A DNA stretch of 64,000 nt from Maylandia zebra (taxonomy: Eukaryota; Chordata; Actinopteri; Cichliformes; Cichlidae), in assembly GCF_041146795.1 (NCBI RefSeq), contig NC_135177.1:26702060-26766059 (forward strand), written 5' to 3'. Of this stretch, positions 34,501-46,000 are shown piece after piece. A program made the position numbers and the translations under genes. Numbering within the stretch: the first letter of the stretch is position 1; every line of letters begins with the position of its first letter. The notes beneath the pieces are model-generated. The model had not been told where the DNA came from and did no database searches. It was given only the letters and a program-made list of their open reading frames with translations.

Positions 34501-34973
34501 TGTCACTCCATACCGGTGAGCGGCGGTAACGCAGCGACTCGTTGTTTGCTTCCCGCCACAAATTTCAAAAAAGAAGAAGAGGAGTCGAGGGCTCACAAAG
34601 GTGAGACTGAGGTTTACAATAATAGGTTGTATATCTTTTATAAGACAAAACACCTGAGCTTTACACCGGAACTGTGGGAGCATGTCCTGAGCGAGGCTAG
34701 TCACATTTTAACCGTAACCGTTTCACTCCCACAGTCACAGAAACATACGCACACTTATTGTTTAGCCAGATATTCTTACTGAACGACTCGGGAAGGGTCT
34801 CCGTGGGTTCTGTACACAAGTGCCTTGCATGTTTGTACGGAGAGTCCGGCTGAATGGCTGAAGTGGGAAACGCTAGCGTCTCTGTGCCTGAAACACTGTG
34901 AAACAGCCGCAGCGACGCTTCGTCTGAGAACTCTCTGGCTTCTTAGACAGACTGCGTGGAGTGGCACCCACAT
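31549..34973 (-). CDS. mecr: Mitochondrial enoyl-[acyl-carrier-protein] reductase (trans-2-enoyl-CoA reductase)
   Basis: Ten exons on the minus strand: 34973-34780, 33690-33593, 33501-33370, 33127-32984, 32744-32642, 32505-32403, 32327-32254, 32144-32084, 31865-31793, 31712-31549. They join in phase into 382 codons ending ISTKQILVM and TGA. The Arg/Ser-rich N-terminus ([20 protein letters not shown]) is a mitochondrial targeting peptide. The zinc-independent MDR-type reductase follows: [16 protein letters not shown] (the Tyr at about 100 aligns with the catalytic Tyr of the human enzyme), [15 protein letters not shown], then the NADPH-binding fold [15 protein letters not shown]. It catalyses the last step of mitochondrial fatty acid synthesis, feeding lipoate production. 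I start at 34973; the codon at 34988 in the same frame is TTG, not ATG. Confidence 0.96.
33868..34196 (+). mobile_element. tRNA-derived SINE
   Basis: In mecr intron 1, antisense to the gene. The head carries an A-box-like TGGCTCAAGAGTTGGGAG and a perfect B box GGTTCGAGCCC, the internal pol III promoter of a tRNA. The body (CTTCACCCGTTGCC, GTGTGAATGTGTG) leads to the tail AAAGCGCTATATAAATAC followed by AGGCCATTTACC. This body and tail are very common in percomorph and cichlid genomes. The exact SINE family name is not certain. Confidence 0.85.
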
Positions 34974-36190
34974 TTCTACTCGGGACAAAGCTGTAAAGTA
35001 TTAAAACAACCCGACTATTTAATAATATTTGTAGTTTAAAGCCAGACTTGAGCTGGCACTCTTCATACTACGGCCATATTGGACTGTAGTCGTCAGGTTG
35101 TGTCATTGAAAATGTAAACACAGAGCTGCCCCCTGCTGGATGAGAGATGAACTCCGCGTTTCTACACACCGTCAGAAGGTCCTTTTTTGGATGAAATAAA
35201 TATGAGGAACTGGTTGGTTTTTTTTTCAGTATTTCGCTTCAGGGAAGGGAAATGTCGAAAATAGATTATTGGAACGGATTACTCAGTTTTCTCTTTTTTA
35301 TTTTCCTTTACTGAGTCATACTTAAGAACATCACGAGACATGGGTGGGTTACGACAATACTGCGATGTAACATGCTCAAGTTCCACAGAATTTCTTAGCC
35401 TACTTAAATATATTTACTGGGCTCTCTATTAGGTACACTTTGCTTGTACTGAGTTTGACTCTCTTTTCCCTTAGGAACATCCACCCATCTTCTGATTGCT
35501 GCTTCAGGCAAGATAATGCACAATGTGATAAAGCTCAAATCATCTCAGACTGCTTTCCTCCACTTGGCCTCCACACTCACAAGGTTTCAGTTCCATAAAG
35601 CACTTTTGGGATGTGGTTGAATGGAAAGGTTGAGTCATGGATGTGCAATATCTCTGTGGTGCTATGATGTCATTGTGATGTCAGTAAAATATCTGAGGAA
35701 TGTTTTCACCACCTTGTTGAATCAGTGCCACAAAGAATTAAGGTAGTTCTGAAGTTCTTGTATTCCAAGGTGCAATTAACGAATGCTCAAGGTTGCTTCA
35801 GGATTCAGCATTGCATCTTCTAGTATGTGCTTTTTTACCCCACTACCAATGGGAATCTGTGGACCATTTACCAATCAGAATATTGTGGATTCCTCCAGTG
35901 CTGAAGCATCTTCATCAGGCAAGTGTGTGTGAATCTGAGCAAACACCTAGGCATAGATAAAACTGAATACATGTGAGAATAAGACTTGTAGTAGAAAGCA
36001 CTTTAAGCACTCTACTGAGTAGAAAGGTGATATTTAAGTACCAGCTAATTTAATTCTGTCAATGGAAAACTCTTTCATGTATTGGAAAACCTTTAGACTG
36101 TGCTTCTGGTACTTTTTCTAAGTTTTGTTAATACTTTAGTGAGTGTGATAAGTCTTGTGACTGGGTGATTGGAGTAAGAAGGCATTAAAA
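34974..36190. other. Region between mecr 5' end and lin28a 3' end
   Basis: Holds the mecr promoter (its immediate upstream sequence lacks a clear TATA) and, farther on, the Tc1-like remnant. Nothing else recognisable. Confidence 0.55.
35415..35790 (+). mobile_element. Internally deleted Tc1-like element
   Basis: CTATTAGGTACACTTTGCTT near 35427 resembles a Tc1-family left end. It is joined to a transposase C-terminal piece whose translation shows QDNAQCDKAQIIS and then KHFWDVVEW, recalling the QDNAPCHKA...EHLWDVVE signature around the last catalytic residues. The 3' part (ATTAAGGTAGTTCTGAAG) and a worn right end (CCAAGGTGCAATTAACG near 35770) follow. Stops and frameshifts make it inactive. 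Confidence 0.7.
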
Positions 36191-37399
36191 AAATCATGAA
36201 TATTAACATATTTATTAGGAAACGGAGCAGATCTTTACATATAATGTATAAAACATAATCACAGTAATACTTTGAAAATCCTACATGCTGCTCATCGTTG
36301 ACAGACTTGCCATTAAATTGCCTGAGATCAAGTTAAGTGTAGTTCTATGGAAACAAACACTGATACATTCATCACTTTCTAAAAGTAGCTGTAGCCATTA
36401 CCTGATAAAATACAGCACCACAAATTAAATGGCTGACGGTCACAAGTAAGATGTACCATTAAAAGCACAAGTTAACACTACTGTATTACAGGATGCCTTG
36501 ATGAGCTTCAAAAGTTACTCTGAGCACACAGTCTCATGGGTGGGTCCTTGGATTTTAAAGCCTATCTAACCCAACACCTGACAATAAAATCACAACAGCA
36601 CACCACTGAGGGGCCAAAGAGGTTTGTTACAATCAGAAGTCTGAAATGACCTTCCTTAGTTTCCAAGTGATATTTTGAAAACAAATACTTTCAGTTACCC
36701 TTATTGGTCAGTGTTGAAATTCCCGTAAACCAGTTAGAGTGTGAGTGATTACAGTGCGACACTTTGATGACATACTGGCGCTGCAGTTGTGGTAAATTCA
36801 AAAATCAAAGTGTGCAGAAAAATAAACTCTCAGCACGCCACCTTTTCCATCCTTTTAAAAAAATGTTTATCAAAACAATTTAGCAACCGTCAAACTTTGA
36901 AGACTAACAGCAGAGTATGAAGCAATCCGTGACACACATTCTTTTTGTCATGAGCATTGATAGTCTGAAACACCAAAGATCGATGTGTTGAGATGAGACA
37001 ACACCGGATTATACACTACTAACCCCAGCCCCTTTACAATATTCTACTATATACCCATCTACAACGATTATAGAGGAAAAAAAATACAATAATAGTGGAA
37101 CATTTTCTTCATATCGTATATCATTGGCAAGTTATTTGAAAGAGGAAAAAAATATAAAGAACATCATCACACTGGGTGCATGGACATATGAAAGAGTCAA
37201 AAAGCAACAATCATTTCACATCATCATCATGTAGTCATTGTTTTCATAATCAAAACTGTATTATAGTAAAAAACTGAAACTGTTGCACCAAGACATTCAC
37301 TTTGGCTTCCTCGTCACACACCTCACATCATGCGAATGAGCATTTAATCCCTGCTTTTTCTTGAACACCCCATGACTCCTTCCAATCAATCTGAAGCAT

Positions 37400-37407
37400 T
37401 CCCTGAG
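37400..37407 (-). promoter_or_regulatory. miR-125/lin-4 seed match in the lin28a 3' UTR
   Basis: The minus-strand RNA reads CUCAGGGA, complementary to the UCCCUGAG seed of miR-125/lin-4. It lies about 2.6 kb after the stop, so it counts only if the long 3' UTR is used. Confidence 0.45.
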
Positions 37408-39457
37408 ATTTCAGATTGGTAATTCCTGAGATGAGCCTAAAGAGCGGAGGTATCTTTTTTTCCCAACCAGCAACCAACTGAACTGTGTGTAGTTTGTGAA
37501 AATTCAAAATATATATAAAATAGGAAACATATATTCAAAAGTGATTAAACTGAATAGAACAAATATTAATGCATTTTACGATTAGTGCAGAGTAATATTG
37601 CATTGGTTTTGGCATTAACAACAATGGGCTTCTCCTCTGAAAAGGTTAATTGTGCACCAAAGAAAAAAACAAAACCCTCACAAGAAAATCATACAAAAAA
37701 ACCCCCCTCACATTTAACATCGGTTCCTATATTGTGTACCTGTACAGTATGCACTGTATATTGTTTGTTTTTGGTTGCAATATTTCTGTAGCATTGCATC
37801 CATATTAAATTACATTACAATGAATTATCAAGCACATATGTACAAAGTATTATGAGTACCTTGATGTTAAAAATGTATTACCCCAATGTATTCTCAAGTC
37901 ATATGTAGCTTTTAATGATATTTGCCAATTTTCTGCTGTCTACTAGAACATTCAGTGCTGCGAGGCTTCAATCGGAGCGGAAGGAGAAGCTGCAGCACTT
38001 TTGGATGAAAATAAATAAGTATGATAGTTTTAAAAAAGTTTTAGAATAATTTTACATATATATTAATTGGGTGTAAAAGACTCAGTCAGCTTCTCCTGTA
38101 AAACGGGAGTAAAATGCTGATTAGCTAGCTAGACCTACATGCTCCTCCGTGCAGGCTTGGTGTTCCTGAACTACTACCCTACTAAGGGTTATAGGGAGGT
38201 AATGTCTTAAATAACTACCTACTAGTGGATATAAACAAAAACACCAGGCTTCCCACTGTCTGATTCTGCCTCAGTTTTACTCAAGCAAGAGGAGAGCTAG
38301 CCAGACCCTTTACTAACTTAAGTCCAGATCAAATATCTTACCAGAAGTGACATAGATGTAACGGGGTTTGTGTCGCATTGGTTTAAATTCTTTCAAATCC
38401 AAATTGAGGTGATTATAAAACAGCGCTCTTATGCACAGCAGCCACTGCAGTTAGAAGATACTTCACATGGAAAGTTGACAATGGTTCAAACTCCCATGAA
38501 AACAACTTAAAATGAAGAGAAACCTTTTTTTTTTTTGCTGCCCCCTTTGGGTCAATATTTTGATTGCTATGTTTTATCCCAAGGTAGTGCAACACATGAC
38601 AGCTGGTATGGTGTAGTATGTGTGCCCAAAGAAAACTTCCTGTCAGAAAATGGGCAGGGTTTGTAAAATAGTCCCCCAACCTCTTTCTTCCTGTTAATTA
38701 CCGAAACCCTATACCAGTTTTTCAGAAAGACACACTAGGCTATGGTTGGCACACTAGACCGAGCTCTCAGCCTCAAGCATATATGGTAAACAGACTACAG
38801 AGATCTGTTAACTTCACTTCTCTAACGCTCTACCGAGTTTGCTTTCACTTTCATAAGCTGTTTTAATGTGTTACAGCCCTGACATAATCGCCAACCTCAA
38901 CTCAAGATAACCCCACAAACTCCCCCCATTCTGAGACTATATGAAAGGCTGAGAGCCTGGCTTGGATGTGGTCTGATGTATGCTCACCAGAGACTGATTT
39001 CACAAAGTGTTTGGTAAACCTATCCATCGACGTGTGAAGTGACAAGTCAATCCGCTAGAGGTCAGTAAAGTCAGGGAACTGTTGAGTTACTCTTTAAGGA
39101 AGTATGGCGGTGTGGTGTAAATACTGTAGTGCAAAGAGGATTTGACTTAACCCCAGTTCAAATCACAATCTCTGAAGCTGTATTCTGAGAATAGTTGGTT
39201 TGTCATCGGCTTTTAGGATGATAGATTTACTAGCAGACCAAACATGGACCAGTGAGGTAAACCATGTACTTTTAGATAGCCAGCCAAATACTGGATGAAC
39301 AAAAAATGAAATGAAAAAACAAAAAACAAATTTAAAAAAACAAACCTGACCAAAAGCTGGAAAGCACCTCTGGTCTAACATTCATTTGGCCCCAGGAAAA
39401 CTGGATGGTCAATTGCAATATTGGCAGCTGCCAATTCATTGCTAACATACCCTTAAA

Positions 39458-39483
39458 CCCCCCCCCCCCCCCCCCCCCCCCCC
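39458..39483 (+). repeat. C26 homopolymer
   Basis: Twenty-six C in a row; a G26 run in the lin28a transcript if the 3' UTR extends this far. Such a run could form a G-quadruplex and may also be an assembly weak point. Confidence 0.9.
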
Positions 39484-39910
39484 AATGTTATTTCACAAAC
39501 CCCTCCCCCATCCCCGTATGATATGCAAACTCTAACATTCATTACAGATGTACTAACTGTTACATCTACGCCCTGTCGGATAGTGAGGTGTAACAGTCGG
39601 GAAGGAAACAAAATGGTAAGGCAGCAAAAGTGTAGCTATACTAAACACACTGAGTATTACTCAAAGAAGAAGAGGTATAATGCCCACAGCAGAGGCACAT
39701 TATTATATAACAGAAATCTACGTAAACTCCTGAAGATCATCCATTACATAGCATTGCTCACTACAATCTCCAATCCCCAATACCAGTGATTCATACATTA
39801 AGCAAGCGTCCTGAGTGCAATAGTACAGCAGTATTCCTGAGTGTTACACCAAATAAAAACCAAATAAAAAAAAAAGACTTCAGCAACATTCTTCATGAGT
39901 ATTTTTAACC

Positions 39911-39918
39911 TGAGGTAG
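39911..39918 (-). promoter_or_regulatory. let-7 seed match in the lin28a 3' UTR
   Basis: Plus-strand TGAGGTAGTT equals the first ten bases of let-7, so the lin28a RNA carries a perfect CUACCUCA site 103 bases after the stop. let-7 repression of lin28 through its 3' UTR is established in animals, and Lin28 in turn blocks let-7 maturation. Confidence 0.85.
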
Positions 39919-40020
39919 TTCCAAAAGCAGCTTCAACAGGTGGAAGGGGATTGAGTCTCCCTCCACTCCATCAAAGCAGTTTGATTGGCCTCTGTGCTTC
40001 CCCAGAGTCGGATCCTGTGT

Positions 40021-43000
40021 TTAATCAGAGGTCTCGGTAGGTGGTGCCTGCTGGCTGTGCTCCTCCTCGTCTCCTTTGGAGGAGAACAGTTTTCCCTGAG
40101 AACCCGGTGAAGACTGTTGTGCTTTGATTGGGCAGCTGGCAACCATGTGGTCAATGCTTTGGCAGAAGTGGCACTTCTTTGGCTGGGGAGGTAACTTACA
40201 CTCTTTGGCATGGTGGTCTAAGCCTCCACAGTTGTAGCATCTGAAAGAATAGAAAGACGTCTATTGAACCTGCAGTGGTCTCAAGAAAACAAGCAGGAAA
40301 CACAAGTATATCTCTGTATTTGGATATGATATAGCTTCCATATCCAGAAGAGATGAAGCAACCTATTATGTGGTATTATTGTATTATTGTATCACAATGT
40401 TGTGATACAATAATACTCTGCTTGTGATTAAACATCTGAAAACAACATTTTAAGGTCAGATAATGTTCCAGCTTGATATCAAACTCTATACCAACCAAAA
40501 AGTAGTAACTAATGTGACAACTAAGAGACATTTTTGCATGTTGAGGTTTTCAAGCTGCAGCAAGTTACAACGTAAAGCCCTCAACTTAAAGCTTTTAAGT
40601 TACCACTAGATGGCAACATGTCACCTAAAATGAATGAGTTTGCATTTGGTCATACTTTAAGTCTTTAGGGAAACAGTAGAAGGAAATGTTTTTAAAAGTT
40701 TTCCATTTGACCAAAAATACCATTAAATTTCAGTAGCGTCTGTTTTGATTAGGAGGGTTTTTAGAAGACATAAATTGGGTGGCAAACCTGGTATTTTTAT
40801 GCGGACCTTGTTACCATGGATCTTTAAGTTTTGTGAACCGCTTGAGATGCTTTTGTATCAAAGGTAGGACCATAAGGTGCCCACTGTCCACCGTTTGTAA
40901 TCTATAGCATGGCCACGCGTACAGGGGCAGAAGACAGATGGGTTGTGGGCGTGGGGCGGTCAGTATGTGGCTCTGTGGACCCTCTGCTACCTTTGTAGCA
41001 CCAGATAAGGTTGGATAAGGGCGGCTGCCAAAGGGTCAGTGTGGCTTTGTAGCTGTGGTCGTTGGGGGTGGTGTCAAGGTCTATACCATCACATCACAGA
41101 AGCTCCCTACATCAGCATCCATCAGAAGGCAAGTGGAAGGAAGGGGAAGTGGTCCCTTTGTCTAAAAAAGCTGCAGTAATGACCTCTGAACTCTGACCCC
41201 CAACCCCTCCCCAATCCCATCCCAGCCCCCCAGCTCTCTTGCTTTTACTCATACACCGTTGCCATGACAACAGTGACCCTTCACCCCCTTGGCAGGGCTC
41301 TTACATCTGTTATCAATTAAATGGACAGGAGGGCTTTTTCCCCTTGTTTCAGTCATATAAATATATAGATGTATATGTACAAATACCCTCAAAAAGGTGC
41401 CGTGTTTTACCCCGGTGAAGCGAAAATTGATATAATTATCTCCATATAGGTAATAAATATGATCAATTATTCACACGCATACATCCATGAAACCCAATCC
41501 AGTGTTGCATAATGAAATACACTGAAGGGGAATGATATCTTTGGATCAGCACAGTCTAGGGAGAGGTATTGAACACAGCAGCCCTCCCAGGACTCTTTGA
41601 GGCAGTAATGATCTGTTTTCACACTCACTACTCTCTGGCTGTAATCACAACTGACAGAGGGGGTAAAGTTGATACACCTCTAACCCTGCATTAAATGAAT
41701 ATTCAAAGACTATCCCGAGTATCAAGGCCCCCTTAGTTCTTTTTTCTTCTGCTGGGAGGGGTATTGTTGCCTTTGCCTTTTGATCTTCATGAGAATTTTT
41801 TTCCCCTTCTGAACAGAAGCTGATGTTTTCTCCGTTTATAACATATTAATCATTAGTACTGACATATTAAATTTATCACTTTTTAAATTTCTTTTAGAAA
41901 CGCCTTTAAAAAAAATCGACATATTTTATTTTGATAACATCAAACTAGCACCTTGATTTTTAAAACAGGATTTTAAAGTTATTTTGAAGTCAACGCTTTT
42001 ATCAAATGAGGTTGGTAGAGGAGGTTTTGGAGGAGATGGAGAGTGGGTCGGTTTGAATTCACCAGGGGCCAGCAGATTTAAACAGTTATTGATCCAGGTC
42101 ACACGTCAAGCCTGCTGATGTGACCCTTACTAGGGCTAGATGTGGGGGTTGGGGTCAAGGGAGAGGAAGCAAAATAGGGAGAAACTACAACATCATTGTG
42201 TATCTACTTCAAACTCAACAAAAAAAGTGCAGGATTTTTTTTTAAATTAATTTATTTATTTTTTGCTGTTGTTAAAGAAGTAAAAAGTAAAACTGAAATA
42301 TTTTATTCCTGTGTTACTGTGTAAAGTTTATGAGTGTTGAAGTTTTACTGCTAATTTTAATTAGCTTTAGAGCTATTTTTATTGGGTTAGTGATGTTTTT
42401 TCTGCTGTTATTAGTACAGTTTGCATATAGTGTACCATAGAAGTATTTCACAAATTTTATTTTTTAATCTGACACCAAGATGCTTCAAATAATTGAACAT
42501 GGAACTGAAAGAAATTAAAGATATTTCTCTTGTCGTGTCCCAGTTCATCCATGCGTACCTGTCCCCCTTTGAACGCCGCTTTTGGACCTTCTTGCCTTTG
42601 GGTCTCCGCTCACTGCCCACGCAGTGGATGCCACCTGGTCCGGTCACTCTCTGTGACTCCAGACCTTTGGATGACTTTTTGAAGGTAAACTCGACCGCCT
42701 CGCCCTCCTTCAGGCTGCGGAAGCCTTCCATGTGCAACTTACTCTGAAAAGGGAACATAGGGAGATTTTCCATCATGAGCGTAACTGTTTCATGAATTTG
42801 AGTTTTCTGGCCATTCAAGTGTATAAAGCATTTGCAACATGGGAGAGTGCTGATTGATAAATGATGTGTTTCTCCATCACATGTAGATATCTTGTATGAT
42901 ATATAGAGTGATAATTGGATGTTTTACAACTCCTAATATCACACCAAATCACCTCCACGTTGAGCCTGTGGAGACTTTGACCCTTGAGATCAACCCCCAC

Positions 43001-46000
43001 TCATTCCTCACGGTGTGATATCATCAGAGGCCAACTGCGCTTATCAGGCATTTAGTATTTTAAGGTGATTGCCAGGCCTCACCTGATGATGAGCAAACAA
43101 GCACCAAAGCTTGCTGTTCCCACTCTACTCAGCAGTATGCACACACCGATTTGCAATTCAAAGCACTGTTTCCCTAACGCTGCATTGTCTATTTGGTGTT
43201 GTCTGAGTAGTAAACCTGGTGGGGATAACCTTCAACCCATCCCCCCCTTTAAAAGAAATTCCAAACTGCTGCCCCCACCCTGATCCCTCTTCCCACCCAC
43301 ATCACAAAGCTCTTCTAACACACTGACCACCACCACTAACCCTAAAATGCAGGATGCAGGGGTTAGTGTTCGAGTTGGGGGTGGGGTGAAGCTTCTCTGT
43401 GAGGTTGGGGGTCAGGGTGACATTCCATGAATAGTTGCTTGGCAGAAAGAGGTGGAAGATAAAAGTTTCGGGAATGCAAAAATGATTGATAGCTCTCTTT
43501 CATATCGGTACTTGGATATAATGATGATTTTGATCTTACGAGTTCTTGGCTTAATCAGTCATTTTATCCACTGTATTTTAACTGATACTGCCTTCACCTG
43601 AGGTGACCTTTGAATAGGATCATCTTCTAGATACTAGTGTCCTTATAGAAACATTTTGGACTCCCAAAGAAAGGAAAGAGATGAAGGAAAGGGGAAGGTG
43701 TGGTGCAGTTTTGAGGATAAATCCCATAGACTGGCTAACACAACATGGGAAACCCCTCTCTAAAATTCCCGTAGTGCGATTATATGATTAAATAGTCACT
43801 CATACCACAGACTGCTGGCAAAGGAAAACCGATCCATTAATTATGGGGTTGTTTTGATAGGCATTAATCCCATTTTCTTTTATTTATTTTTTTTTGGAGT
43901 GAGTTATCATCCATCTATTACGTGCGACCATCGGTCTGCATTCTTTCTTTGCCCAAACCACAGGGAATCATATTCCACGACAGGTTATAATTTAAAAGGA
44001 GACAAGTAGTTAATCTCCAAAACGCAGATTTATATTAAACAACAATTAGGACACACCAGTGGTTAAAACTGAGGTTTAAATCGTTACAAACACAGGCGGG
44101 GGTCCAAGTGAGCCAACTAGCAACACCCCCATCAGTGAGAAACAAAACAAACAAAAGTGATGTGTTCTAATCCTCCAACACTGAGTCACAGCTGAGCATC
44201 TGCTGCAACGTCCTGAGCAGCGAGGAAACATGATTGGTGAGCCATGACAATTGAGTGGCATTGCGTGGACGTCCATAGAGCCCCAGTCCCATCAGGCCTC
44301 TCTGTGCTGCTTACTGTTAACCATTTCCTCTTCAACGTGTGACCTTCCTTACCCCAGTAACGGACCCTCAACACACCAGGTTAGTCTCACATGCAGGTAC
44401 AGAATCAGGATGGGGCCATTTAAAAGTGAAGGACCTGTAAACAGAAGATGACTGGAAGCCAACTGAGTCAGAGAAAGACATCAGAGCAGTGAGGGACTAT
44501 AAAGGGACTACCGCTGAGACAAACAGGGGCTCGGTCACGGCCACAGGGTGCTTCATTCGAATGCATGGCCCCATTGTTCACCTGCACAAAGGCCAGAGGA
44601 CCCTGGGAGTTAATTTTCCTTGACACACGGCCACTAATTTTAGGACTGAGGCCTTTTCTTTTGCAATAACCCCTGTACATTAATCACTGATGTGTCCAGG
44701 TTTTCTAAAAGACAGTAAGAGAAATAACTGGCTAAAATGACACCAGTGATATTATAGTAATGGTCAAATGGAAGCTCAAACTAAAAGACAAACATGTGGC
44801 CATTTGTAAAAAGCATTCAGTTCAATAACTCTGAACAGTGATTTTAATGTTTTTAAGTAGCATATGACCGTTTGTATGAATCTATACTGATGGCACCTGC
44901 GCTGGTTCTAATTTCATTTGAGTCCCTGCAACTGCTGGAGCACTAATCTACATTTCTGCCAACTGAACTGATGTTTTTGGTTTGCAATATGAGTAATCAA
45001 ATACCAGCTTCCTGTGTATAGTCAAAAAACATATCAGAGCTGTTCCACAGAACAATTAAATGTTTCTATATGCATCATCATCAGTAGGCAACAGGAAGAC
45101 AGAAACGAGCAAGACCTGCTTGAGAGGACATGCAAACTTATTATAATGAAATGTGGATGGCAGACCTGTGTTATAGCTGTGTATATTATGTAGGTGCATT
45201 TATTTATTATGCATTATTTAATCTTAGCATAAGTCTAAATGATGCAAAAAGCAGATCAAAACTAAGTGTTACAATGTAGGAACACATCTTCCCATGATGC
45301 TTTGAGAACAATTTTGAGAAATTTACCAGGGTGTTCGTTAAATTGGTGTGTTACACTGACTTACAGATCTAGTGTACCTCTGCCACACACACAGAGGGGG
45401 TTGAGCAGACAGCAAAGAGCCTTTAATCACTTTATGGTGAGAACTTTGAGGTGAATGGGCAGCTAGTGAGAATGCCTCTCATTCACATGCGAAACCTTTA
45501 TCTTATCAGATAGAAATGGAGAAGCTCACTGAGATGAAAAAGGAGGAGAAGGGACCTCCCCACACCCACACACAAACAAAAACTCAAACACTTAACTTTA
45601 AGGTGAATAAAAGTGTTGGAATGAGCCTTCAAGCTCTACTTTAAAACTAAAAGTAGGAACAGCAGCACCAGGTGGGGGGGAAAAGTGTGTGAGGTGACTG
45701 TGTTGTATTTAGCCACCTCAAGTTTGACTGTTTAAAATGTGTTTAATCTGAAAAGCAGTGATCAGGATCAGTAACCCTTTTTAGATACCACCCCAATAGG
45801 TTGCTCAAATGATGTGTTAAAGAATTCTGTTCGCAGGTGGAAAATAAATGGTTAAAAAAATCTAAACAAACACCCACACACAAAAACAATGCACACTGAT
45901 TGTTCACGTCTCCAGATGGAGATCAATTAAACGTTTCCTCCTCCTTAATGGCTCAGTTTTCATGCAGCTCAGGAGGCTTATGGATGTAAGCCTGTTAAAA

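Larger units (their letters stand above)
36190..40020 (-). other. Probable long 3' UTR of lin28a
   Basis: From the lin28a stop to an AATAAA at 36216-36211 on the minus strand there is about 3.8 kb without another gene. The length is like that of vertebrate lin28a 3' UTRs. It holds one let-7 and one miR-125 seed match and a C26 tract (G-run in the RNA). The end point is inferred; an earlier cleavage site is possible. Confidence 0.5.

Noticed and set aside
34973-34988. mecr start five codons upstream
   Set aside because: The codon at 34988 is TTG; the first in-frame ATG is at 34973 and matches the family start MWV.
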